A stretch of 64,000 bases of DNA, from positions 53,608,617 to 53,672,616 of the forward strand of contig NC_087070.1 of NCBI RefSeq assembly GCF_963678635.1. Direction: 5' to 3'. This document shows positions 12,101 through 24,100 of the stretch, one piece after another; positions within the stretch are counted from its first letter, which is position 1, and each line of letters opens with the position of its first letter. Under the pieces are notes generated by a model. That model ran no database searches and had not been told where the DNA came from. It saw only the letters and a program-made list of their open reading frames with translations. The DNA is from Symsagittifera roscoffensis. Its lineage: Eukaryota; Xenacoelomorpha; Acoela; Convolutidae. A program made the translations under genes and the position numbers.

Positions 12101-15100
12101 CTTGGGATGATGTCGGTGAAGACTGATTCTGTGACTGTTGGGTAGCAATTTTTGATGGATTTTTAAATTGTTACTTTAGTGGGAAGGTTTATGTTTATTA
12201 TAATATTCTTCTAAAAAAAGAATTAGAAAAATTGTTGCTAGGGCAAATGTGATGATTGCTTTCTTTATACATTTACATATTGTCAAAATGAGGGATAATA
12301 GAAATGTTATGAAAATTACAAACAATAAAAAAATATCAGTTCTACTGAAAATTGTTCGTATCATTTAGACAAGTTGTTAAAATCGTACCTGTGGATATAT
12401 TCAAGGGTTTTGGAAAGTTGGAGGAATAGTTCAATTATTGTGTAGAAAATTAAAAAAATGTTACAAAAAATTATTATGATTATTAGAAAAGATTCAATGA
12501 TATCAAAAAGAAATATTATAAAGGCTTGAAGTATTGAAAAAAAATGTTTAAAATTGATAAATATTTGAGCGACTGTTTGAGAGAAAAGCATTTAAGAAAT
12601 GATCTCTTGGTCGAATGTTTTTTTGCTGTTTGAGGCGATTTTCTAGTGTGGTCGAATTATTTATTAGTTTTTTGACAAGTGGGTTGAGTTTCGTAAAAAA
12701 TTGTTGGGGGCAATTTTCATGGTGACTGGGAGGTCGTCTTTTTCTTTATTTTTGTTTGTCAAATGATCCGGGGTATGGTGAGATTTTTATACTTTAGGCT
12801 AATTAAAATCTTCATTTTGTGACTTTAGGCTAAGTTATCAAATTTGTTTTGGGGGTATTCGTGGTCTGAGTTGGGGAAATATTGTTGATCTTTGGGTTAT
12901 TAGATAAGGGAGGGGTACGGTATTATGGTGATATTTATTTTAGCTGTCAAGTTGGAGTGGTTTGCTTATTTTTGACCTGGAGGTTGTAAAGTTATAGTTA
13001 AAGATGTGCCTGGAGTTCTAGATTATTCGTCTAATTGATCTTAGTTTGAGTTAGAGAAAGTGGCGGATTGGATGAATCCTATTGGTCTATTTTGAACTAG
13101 AATTATTGCGTACTTTGTGAGCATGTTATTTTGAAAAATGGAAATGAAAAATGTTACGGAGGTTTCAAGATTGTGAAGTATAGAATGTTAAAATTACTTT
13201 TTAAATTCTACTTTCTTTAATATTTTAGATTGGGGGATGAACATTTTGTAGTTTTTACGTGGTTGATTTCGGAGTCTTGTTGTCTTTCTATGTTCTGATT
13301 TGTCTATTTCTTCTTGGGGTATTATTTGTTCTGTCATTTTTCTATTTTTTCTTTGTTTTGGAGATTCTTTATGATTTTGTGTATTGTTTTTGGTGGCGGT
13401 TGGTTTTGTGTTTTGAGTTTCGGTGGGGTTATCATTTTGTTCTGTGTTTTTTAGATGTGGTTCATTTTGAATGATTTTTAATCCTGTGAAAGAATATAAT
13501 TGAGTTAATTCGCGGAGTGCGTATTCTTTTGGGTAATAAGGTAATAGGTTGTTTCGATGTTGAACGATTTCTTTTTTGTTTGAGTCGATAATTTTATATG
13601 TGACATCTGTGGGTTTTGCAATTATTTGATAGGGTCCTTTTCGGAGGGGTTGTAATTTTTTAGAAATTCCTTTGTGAGTATTAAAATTAGGTATTAAAAC
13701 AAATGTTCCAATTTTTAAATCGGAAGCTGGTGTAAAACGTGAATTGATTTGTTCATTAATATTTTGTCTTTGTAATAACTTTTTTGTTATTTTTTGATAA
13801 ATTTCATTGTGTTTTTTATCTCTATTTAAAATCCATTCGGTGTGTGTACCGGAGGCTAATTTAAGAATTTGTGGGTGATGAAAATGATCTTCATCGTGTG
13901 TATGTAAAGGTAGGTTATAACAAATTGAGTCTTTATTTGGTTGACAATAACCTTGTGCGTTTTTATGAGAATTTGCTGTAAACATTATTGGTTTGCGTGG
14001 CTTTTGGTTAAAAACCATTTCGTATGGTGACATTCCTAAAGTTGTCGTAATTTGTGAATTATATGCTAAGGGAAATAATTTTACATCTGCTGACCATTCG
14101 GTATATTTTGTATCATTTCCGTTGATGATACATCTAAGATATTCTTGTAATGAACGGTTCATACCTTCGACTAAGCCGTTTGTCCAAGGTGCATGAGATG
14201 TACGTGGTTTGTGTTTAATGTTGTATAAATGACATAGTGTTATTATTTCATTATTTATGAATTCTGTACCATTGTCTGTAACTAAAATTTCTGGTAGTCC
14301 AAATTTTGCTATCCAGTGTTCATAGAGTGTTGTGTATGCGTAATAAGCGTTACAATGTGGTACTGGATTAAGTGCTACATAATGTGTAAATGCGTCAACA
14401 ATTACCATAATGTAGGAGTTTCCTTCTGATGAGGGTGAAATTGGTCCTTTAGTATCAAATGAGATACGATGATTAAAGTATAAACTTTGTCCTTTAAAAT
14501 CTTGTATTTGTGCTACTTGTTTTTGATTTGGGTAAGGTTTATTTAGCTGACATACTATACAATCATTGCATAGTACTTTTATCCAAATTGGTGCATTTGG
14601 GAAGTAAAAATTTTGTATAAAATTTGAATATGTTTTTTCTGATCCAGAGTGTCCTTTAATATTTTGTGTATGTGAAATATTAAAAGCTATAAGAATCATA
14701 CTTATAGGGAGACAGGGAACTGTGGATTCGTTTAAATTGTATTCTAAAAGGTCTGTAGTTTCATTGATTGTTGTGTTGTTAAATTTGCGAAAGTATCGGA
14801 GGAGTGTTTTGTTTCCTAGAATGGTTGAATCTGCTTTGATAGGTTTAGTTTTATATTTGTGCCATGATTTTAGTTGTCGAATTATCGGGTCAAGGTTTTG
14901 ATATTGTTTCAGTGTTGAAATTGTAATCGTATCTGTTGGGGGGAGAAAAATGTTTTCAACTTCGAATTTAGATAAGGGTATTGTATCAAGTGGGTCGTGA
15001 AGGTCAAAAACTTGATTTATTGTGTATTTTGAATCATTTGTTTGTGGTCCTGATAAATTTATTTTATCAGTTAAATCTTCTTTTTCAATTAGTGGAAAAT

Positions 15101-18100
15101 GGTCTTTTTTAGGTAGGTGTTGTTTTGTTCGTTTTTGTTGGGTGTTATTTTTTATCCATTGAGAATATGGAATTGGTTTAAAAGTTGATGTTCCAAGTAG
15201 GTCAACTTCATAATGATTATTTTGACAATCTAAATAAAGTGGGAAATGTTGTAAATTATTTATTTGTGATTGTTCAATATCAGTTTTAACTGCATATTTG
15301 CATTCTAATCGAGGTGATGTTTCGTTTTCTGCAAGGTAGAATTTTATGTTTTTGGGTATTTCAACTGTTGTTTTTCGTGTAAGTAATTCAGGTGGTGTAT
15401 TTCGACTTAAGGTGTCTGGTAATGCAAGATTTTTTCCTGCAGTCCAAACTATATGTAAGTTTGGAAACTTCATTAGAATTAGTTGAAATCTGTAAACTCG
15501 GTGGTTTGGGTTAGATTTCTGTGTAAAAAGAAAGATGATTGGTTTGTGGTCTGTGAATAAAACTGTGGGATGTTTTGATCCAAGTATCAGAAATTCATAT
15601 TCTGTAAGTGTATATATTATGGCTGTACATTCTCTCATTAGAGTTGAGAGTCGTAGCTCTGCTTGAGTGAATAATCGAGAATTTGCTGATATTAGGTTCA
15701 TTTTATTTGTACCATTATGTGATTGTAATAATGCTGCGCCGATGCCAAAGTTCGAAGCATCGCACATTGCATAAAATGGTTGATCAGGGTCTGGAATTGT
15801 GTTTGAAATTTGTTCAGTTAAAAGTTTCTTTATTTCTTCGAATCGTGTTTGATGTTCTGTATTCCATTCAAAATTATTTTGTTGTCTAAGGATGTTGTAA
15901 AATGGTCGTAGATATAATTGCATTTTATAAACATATTTACTTAAAAAGTTTAACATTCCAAGGAACTCTTGGATTTTCTTTTTATTTGTTGGTGGTTGAA
16001 GTTTTTGAATAGCGTCAATGCGTGATTTCAGTGGAGTGATTGTTTTTCTTTCTATGTTATGTCCTAAGAATTTAACTCTTGTCAAAAAGAAATGTGATTT
16101 ATCGGGGGCGGCCTTCAGATTTTCATTCTGAAGTATTTGGTGATATGTTTCTAAAACTTTGAACATTTCGTCTTTTGATTGTGATTGCATAAAAACATCG
16201 TCTAAATAGGTGATTGCGTTTTTCTTGAGTATTAGTGGTCTAAAAATTTTGCTCATAAAGGCTGAAAATGCTGCTGGTCCTATGGATATTCCATAGAATA
16301 AGCGGTTGAATTCATATTGTTGGTTTCCGATAACAAATTGTGTTAAACGTCGTGATTGTTCATCTAGTGGCATTTGATTGTATGCACTATTCATGTCGGC
16401 GGTTGTGAAGTATTTGCCGTTTATTTTTGTTAAAATAACTTGTATTGGTTCAATGGGCCAATTACATTTTGATTCATCTATGAGTGAATTGAGGTATCTA
16501 GCATCGAGAACGATTTTTAATGATTCTCCTTTAGCTAGAATGATAACGGGGTTGATGAATGTGTTGCCTTTTGGTTGTTCTTCTTTATTAACTGGTGATA
16601 TAATATTGTACTGTTCTAAAATATCGAGTAATCTGTTTACTTTATCATGTAAGTGAATTGGTACTTTACTTGCTCTTTGTTTTTTGAAAACTGCGTCTGG
16701 TTTTAATGGGAGATGTAGTGATGAACTGATTTTGCCAACATCGAATTTTGATGTTGCATAGACTGATGAATATTTAATTAGCTGTTTGGCTAATTTTTCG
16801 AATTCGTCTTGTGTTATTTGTGAATGTTGGAAATTAAACATTGTTAAAAATTTCTGTTGGTCCTCTGTGTAGTTACTGATGTTGAATGTAGGTTTGAAAT
16901 ATGGAGTTTTTGTGAAATAATCCGTATTTCTGTTTTCGTTACTTATTATATTATTTATAGATAATTCTTCATTAAGAATTGTAGATTGGCAAATATCTAG
17001 TAATTGGAGTATATTATTTACGCGATAGGCTTTTTCGTGTATTGGTGATATTGTAGCGTTAGTTTCACAATATCCTAAAAGTCCTAAAGGTAATGTTACT
17101 TGGTAAGGTGTGTTGTTATAAACATGTAAGGAAATAATATCTGAATTCGAATTTTTCAAATATTTTATTGAAGAGATTGTAATTTTGAAAAATTTATGAA
17201 TAGGTTTGAATTCAAAATCTGACATATAAAATTTTTGTTTGTTTTGTTCTTTATCATATTGATGAACTTGTTTTATTGAAAAATTATAGATGTTTCCTGA
17301 TAGTGGTTTCAGGTGTTTTCTTTGTTGATTAAATATCGGATAAAATTTTGAAAAGAATGGTGGTTGTTTATTTAATCTTTGAAAAAATGTTAATGATGTT
17401 TCTTTTGTTTTTGTATATTTATCTTTGATTAATATTTTACTATTTAGTATGTTAATTGTTGGTATATACTTTGAAATAAATGGTATACCAATGATGTTAT
17501 ATTTAATATCAGTAATATGGAATATTTGTTTAAATGGCTTGTTTAGAAGTTTGCTTTGCTCCATTGTTCTGGTAGGGAGGAGAAATAATTGGATTTTTCC
17601 GTAGTTTATCAATGTTGATCCTTGTGCTGTCGCTAACTTACTGGAGGTTTCAAGAGGTGTTAGCTTTGGGTGTAAAGTTTTTATTTCATTCCATGTGGGA
17701 ATGTTTATTATGTTTGATTCTGCTCCTGAATCAATTAAAAAATCTATTTCAAGGTCTGGTGGTTGAAATTCTTTATTTCTTGGGCTTTCTAATAGAAATG
17801 GTATTGTCCAAATTTTTTCTTTGGGTTGTTCTTTTTGTATATTTTGATAAATGTGGTTTGTATTCAAGCATTTTGTTTTGGTATTTTTATTGGTTTGATC
17901 TGTAGTGTTAATCTCGTTTGTTTCTTGCGTCGTTGGTGTGGAATTTATGGGTGTAGTGTAATGATTTTGAAGAAATTCTGATTGATTTTCATATATGTGT
18001 GATGGAAAGGGTTGTTCATATATGACAGATTCATAGTCATTTTCGACTTTTATCATATTGATAGCAAGAGTGTTTTCAGTATCACTTTCTGAATCTGATG

Positions 18101-21100
18101 ATGTACAGTTTATTTGATTAAGTTGTAACGTATCAGTTACTGTGTCATCAATACCTGGGGGGTCTGATGTTGTTTCTGGGTTAGCTTGTACTTGATTGAT
18201 TTGTCTTTGATGTTTAGGTGTACTACTTCTATGACGATTATTAGAGTTATTGTAGTGATTATTATTCCGGTGTGGTGATTGGGAATAATTTTTATAACGA
18301 TTATTATAACTTGGGTGTCGATTTTGTGAATTATTTCGCGATCTGTTTTGGTAATTATTGTTTTGTCTGTTATAGTTCGATCTATTATATGAGTTATTCC
18401 TTGATCGATTGTTCGGGTAATTCTGATTTCGATTGTTTGAATAACTTCTATTTCTATTATAGGAGTAGTTTCTATTCCTATTGTATGATGAATTTCGTGA
18501 TTGGTTGTTTGGATAGTTGTTATTTCTTGATTGGGAATTAGATCTAGAAACAAATCGTTGTGTATTTGAATTTGATCTGGAGTAGTTATTTCGACTATTC
18601 GGTCTATTGTAGTGATTTTGTGATGAATTATACGTGTTTCTTCGTTCTGGTGATCTTCCTCTATAACTTGAGTTATATGGAGATTGATTTCTTGTATAGC
18701 TTGTATTGTTCGGGAGTGGTTTTCCTGAACTGTTGTTGCTGTATACATTTTTGTTTGGTAGATTTTGATCTTTTTTCATGTATTGATAAAATGATTTATT
18801 TGGTTCTTTGTATTTTTGAGGTTTATTTTGACTATCTTGCTGTTTTTGTCTACATTCGGAAATACTATGTCCGTATCGTCGGCAATAATTACACCATTTC
18901 TTGAAAGATGGTTTGCCTTTAAAGTTCGGGTTCTTTTCGTAAATATTGAGTATTTCAGTGATTTTTTCAACGAGATCTGTTTCTGATTCTTGTATATTAT
19001 TAATATTAGTGGGAGTCGTTTCAATTTTGTTAACGTATTGTAATTTCAAATTCTCCGTTTCTTCTAGTTTCATCGTGATTTCTGCTTGTTCTAGTTTGTC
19101 TACTAGTTTTCTAAAATCTAAATCGGGTTCTCGAATTGAAGAAGGATGGGATGCTCTCTTTTTTATTGCTATTTTCCTTAATTGTGGTGTTAAGGTCATC
19201 ATTAAGATTTCTGTCATCTTAGTGTTTTTATAGTCGTGTGTATTTAGTGAATATGCTTTTCGAACTAGTGTTTCGATTCTTACTGCTATTTGTTTGATGG
19301 TTTCGTTTGGTAATCTGCGAATTTCATTACATAAAACTCTTTGTTGTTGTTTGTTTCTTTCGGAGTCAAACATTTTTGAAAATTCTTGTGTAAATCTTTT
19401 CCAGTTTGATTTTATTTCTTGAGGTAGTACTGAAAACCATTTTTGGGCTGCGCCATCTAAGGTTGTTTGTATCAACGCTGTGCGTCGATGTATCCAGTTT
19501 TGATGTAGTGGCGTATTAATTGGTTCAGGTCCTATATTTAAAATCAAATTTGCTGTTACTGCATTTAAGTAATCTTCTACAGAGTATTCAGGGTCTGTTC
19601 CTGTGAAAACCATTAAAGGTTTGTTTGATGTTATTGATGATCCACCCATAAGGTATGGATTCATTGTCATTTGTAATGATTCAGCTGCATTTGGCATTTG
19701 AGAAAAATTTGAAAGTTGGTTTCTTGTTATTTCATGTTGTTGAAGATAATACGGGAGTGGTATTTCATTTTGCATTTGTGATGGTTGATACGAGTGTGTA
19801 GTCATTGGATTTTGTTGTTGAATTGGTTGAAAAGATTGTGTATTAATTGGATTTTGTTGTTGAATTGGTTGTTGATATTGTGCATCTATTGATTGTGGAG
19901 AAAAATTTCTATGATTTGTACGTGTTTTCTGTATTCCTTGTCTACGATATTCTTGAGTATTTGGTGCAAATATATCTGGTTGTAAGAAATCTTCATCTGA
20001 GGATAAATAATCCATTTGATAAGATGTTTGTTTTTTATTTTTATTTTGTTGAAAAAATGGGTAATTTCCACTGCGATCCTGTGGAGGATTTGGTTGAAAA
20101 TTTGTGGAATTATATTGGGCCGTTGGGTTATCCCAGTTTCGAGGTTTTGTATATTGATTAAAATTCCTTTGTGGTTGATAATTTGTTTTTGATGGATGTG
20201 TATAATTATAATTATGGTCTGCAAAGTTGTTTCTAGTGAATGTTTTGCGTGTTTTTGATGGTATTGTCATGGGTTTGTATGTTTGGTAATCCATATGTGA
20301 ATATTTAGGGGCAACCGAAGGTTTAACGGTTGATTGTAAGGTTACCTGTGTTTGTGAAGGATTTGTATTTCTTGGTGTTGTTAAATTTGGGCGTATTGGT
20401 GAAATACTTTGTTGTGTAGTTGTTGTGTGTACAATTTCTTCATTTATGAAGTGTGATGGTGTCTGGATATCTTGTTGAGTAAGATTCCTAGTTCCATTGA
20501 GGTTTTCATTGTGTATGACTGTAGAGTTTAAACTATTATTTTGTGTATCGGGTAAAAATGTATTATAGTTTAATGGTGTTGCATCAATTGTTAATGGTAT
20601 TACTCTTACATAATCTCTTATGTAAGATATTGTACTTATTGCTTGACTTGAGATTGATTGTGGGAAGCTTATAAATGCTGGATGAGACCATTCGGGGTCC
20701 CAAACATAATCTGATTGTTCTGTGATAGCGGTATCATCGTTCGAATTTTGGGGTCTAAAATTTTTTCTTGCTTGTGCAATTAAATCAATATTGTGTGTGA
20801 AATAATCTATTATGAACCATGCTAAAATTTTTTGTAAATCGTGTTTGGTATGTTGTGAAACGTCGTTTTTCGTGAAATTTTCTTTAATGATGTTTAAATA
20901 ACTAGAGAGTAGTGTGATTTCATGTCGTACTCTTAAATGTTTAGATGTTTCTGTCGGTGAGACATTTGTTAATGGGAGTTCATTTTCTAATATCGAAATA
21001 TAACTATATATTAGTGCGAAAACTTCATTGGTGAAAATGGAGTTTGCTCTTTGTGAGTTATGGTATTGGATGCTTTTTATATATTCTGAAAAAACTTTTG

Positions 21101-24100
21101 AAAATTCTAAATCAAGGTCGTCTGTTTGAATAGTATATGTTCTATTATTATGGTTTGGGGAAGTGAATTCTATAGAGTAGATTCCATACTGTTGTGTTAT
21201 GTTGCATATATCTTTTAGATAGTGATCTATGATTTGTCTTTTGATTTTTACATCGGGGAACTCTGTTTTACATGGACTGATTCCGGGTTCAAATAAATTT
21301 ATGAGTAAATTTTGACAAAATATGTGTTGTCCTCTATCAGTATCTGCATCTACTATAAAAGGAAAGATTTCATCATCATCTGGAGTTTCGTCACCTGGGG
21401 TGTGCGTTGAACTCATTTTTTCGTTCGATGACTGTTAATATATAATTATTAATGTGTCGAATTGGTTGATTCCAATTGTATAAATGTACTGGTTTGTGTT
21501 TATACTGCTTTTTTATTCTTCTTTTTCCTCTTTGTGATGAATTTGAAGTTGTTTCTGAGTCAGAAAAATATAATTGATCGTGTTGTGGGTAATTTTTATC
21601 TATTGATTCTTTTAATTTGTAAAGTTCGTCTAAACTGTTGGTTTCTGATTCTGAAAATGCGTTTCGATTTTTTGAAAATCTTTTTCGTGTTATTTGTCTT
21701 TGTTTAGTTATTATTTTTCTCTTTAGTGTTTGTCGTTTTGTTCGAATGTATCCAACTGTTTGTGTATGAGGTGTGATTACAAGGTCGTATTTTTTGTTAT
21801 CTATTTCACAATTGTGTAAAATGATTGTTTGTTTATTTCCTAGGTTTTTAAATGACATAAGGTTTAGAATGACGGATGCAAAAGGTTGTTAAATGATTTC
21901 TATTGACTTAAACTGTTAGTTCTTACGATTTTTTGGTTAGCTTAACCTGGGTCTAATTGTTCAGGGTTGGAGAGAAAAGTATATCGATTCCGAAGAATGA
22001 TTTTTACTTTCTCGTGACTAGTATAAGCTAAGGTGTTAACTTACTTAATCTTACTTAGGGGTAGTGATTGTGTTCAAGGGTTGGAGAATAGTAAATCGAT
22101 CCACAAGGTTCAGGTATAATTAGAACGCGAGTAGTTCGTTAGATACTATTTTAAACTTACTAAGTCTAAGATTTATCCTGGGTCTGGTAAGAGGAGGGGT
22201 CAAGTGAAGGATGAATAACCGAAGTTCTTCACTGTTTATCCTAATTTGAATGATTAGTTTTGTTTAAAAATTTCTATTAGTCTTGGGTTTTTAGAAAGGG
22301 TTGGGTAGTGAATCGACGTTTGAGGTCGTTAGACACTAATTAAGTGGGTGGGGGAGAACAAAGTTGTTCTGTTTGATCCAAGGATAAGCCTTGATGATCA
22401 AATTTAAAATTTAATTAAGTAGAAAATGATTTAAGATCCAAGGATAAGCCTTGATGATCTGATTTTAAATTAAGTGACTTTAAATTTTAATAAAGTTTTA
22501 AATTTGTGTAAAGGAAAGATTTAGTGTTTTGATGATATTAGTGGGTTTATGATTGCTGTTATGTTTTAGGTGATGAAGCTGGAACAACAGGATGATTTAT
22601 GATTACTAACCATTTATTGTCATGCTACTAATTTTTATTTTTATTTTCCAATAAATATTCTTCAAACATGTTTTGTATAATACTGCAGAGTTTTAGGAAA
22701 ACGATCTTAGATCTTTTTATCAATCGTTATTGTATAATATTAATTTGTTTAGCGCCTGAAATGATTTTGAAGATTTACTTCAAGGTTTTATGTTTGCAAA
22801 TGGAAATCTAAATTCATTGCAAGTAGTATTCGAAATATAAAAGTTTGTTCTGGCTTTTGCCGAACTATCATATAACTATACGGCAAGTTTCTACTTTGTC
22901 GTATGTCGTCTTTGGTTCGATGTCTTCTTCCAATTCCGGGTAGTTCTATTATGGTTCGGAATATTGGCTCTGATCTATTGAGTCGGAGAGACATTTCAAT
23001 TAAATTATTGTCGTATAACATTTTGTAAATGTTTTTGTCTAATTTCTAATCTAATTTTGGTTAATTCTAATCTAGTAAGGTCTTGTTCGAGACTTATGGT
23101 CGCACCAGATGAGTTATGACTGGGGTGTATAACTCATAGAGTAATTTCGGATAGGGTACACCGTCTGCTCGTCACGCTATCTTATTTTCGGCCGGATAGA
23201 TTCGTGCAACTTCTTAGTCTAATACCGATCCTAATCTTACTCTTATACTATCTAGTCTCAGGTTGTTTAACTAGTCTCTGCTAGGCTCAATAGATCTAGG
23301 GTATACTGGTTTATTGCGGCTGCTGAAGTGCTCGGGAGAGTCCAACTAATTTCTAAGTTAAATTCAAATCTCTCTGGTGCTGAAATTACAAGTAACTTCA
23401 GCACTTACAAATAAGTGGGTTGTTAGTTAGATGGATCATGATTGGTTAATATTAAATACTTTACATTGGTAAAACATTTAATTTATCCAATCATAAAATA
23501 TAGTTTAGATCAGGTTCCAAGTTATTTTTATGGCTGTAAAAAAAGGAAGTTGACGCTTTTGTCTAAATTTTTGTTAATTGAACTGATTTTACTTGAATAA
23601 AATCTAGTTTTAACTACAGTCATGTGTCATAGAAGTTACAACTTTTAATTTTCTTGCGATGAAAGAAAAAACAATTTTTTCTCCTCGTTTCTGACTTAAT
23701 GGATGAAACTATTTTCTAAATATAGCTTATTAAAATGCCGTAAAAAGTTTTCAAGGCGTTATTTGGCCATTTAACTGGAGGGCGTCAGAGAGGTGTTCTT
23801 AGTGCCGAAAAATCCCGATAAACAGCCAAAACATTTTCAAATTTTGGACTTAACTTTATTGTTGGAAAACTAAGGATCTAAGCTAGACCCGCATATAGGT
23901 TTCACTTCAGAAGGAAAGAGCTAAAAATTTAAGCTCTCTGGCAGAAGTTGACTGAAAATTTAGCTACTTTTTAAAATTAAAATGCCAAAATTTGAATTAG
24001 TTGTTATTTTGTAATTGAGTAGTTTTTGTATTACTTTTTTTTGTGAATTGAAGCTTTTATGAGGGCCATGCCCAGTGCCTTAGATTTCCTATGATTACTT

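Larger units (their letters stand above)
4621..23519 (-). mobile_element. 18.9-kb env-bearing Ty3/gypsy-type LTR retrotransposon
   Basis: Complete element transcribed on the minus strand. The two 410-bp LTRs show no difference in my reading. The termini are TG...CA, and AGTT occurs on both outer sides (before 4621 and after 23519) as a 4-bp target duplication. Order in its own sense: LTR, primer-binding site, structured leader, basic pre-Gag ORF, Gag-Pol, a 600-nt gap, two small membrane ORFs, an ATG-less frame, Env-like ORF, a 597-residue ORF, long 3' UTR, polypurine tract, LTR. The protease-RT-RNaseH-integrase order places it in Ty3/gypsy (Metaviridae). Identical LTRs and intact ORFs indicate recent insertion. 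It lies antisense in a Notch-like intron. The coding strand is A- and C-rich and poor in G. Confidence 0.95.

Noticed and set aside
12548-12745. Another ATG-less open frame of 65 codons before the small membrane ORFs (basic, RKRRPPSHHENC)
   Set aside because: Short enough to occur by chance in this composition. Kept out of the feature list, but worth checking with the larger ATG-less frame.
18137-18748. 203-codon minus-strand ORF inside gag-pol
   Set aside because: It is a shifted frame of the Asn/Ser/Arg repeat region of Gag. Its Ile/Thr-rich composition is what that repeat gives when shifted.
21391-21430. Ribosomal frameshift joining the pre-Gag ORF to gag-pol
   Set aside because: A run CGAAAAAATG is present, but a -1 shift meets TGA at once. 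Gag-pol is in the +1 frame and has its own well-placed ATG, so leaky scanning or reinitiation is simpler.
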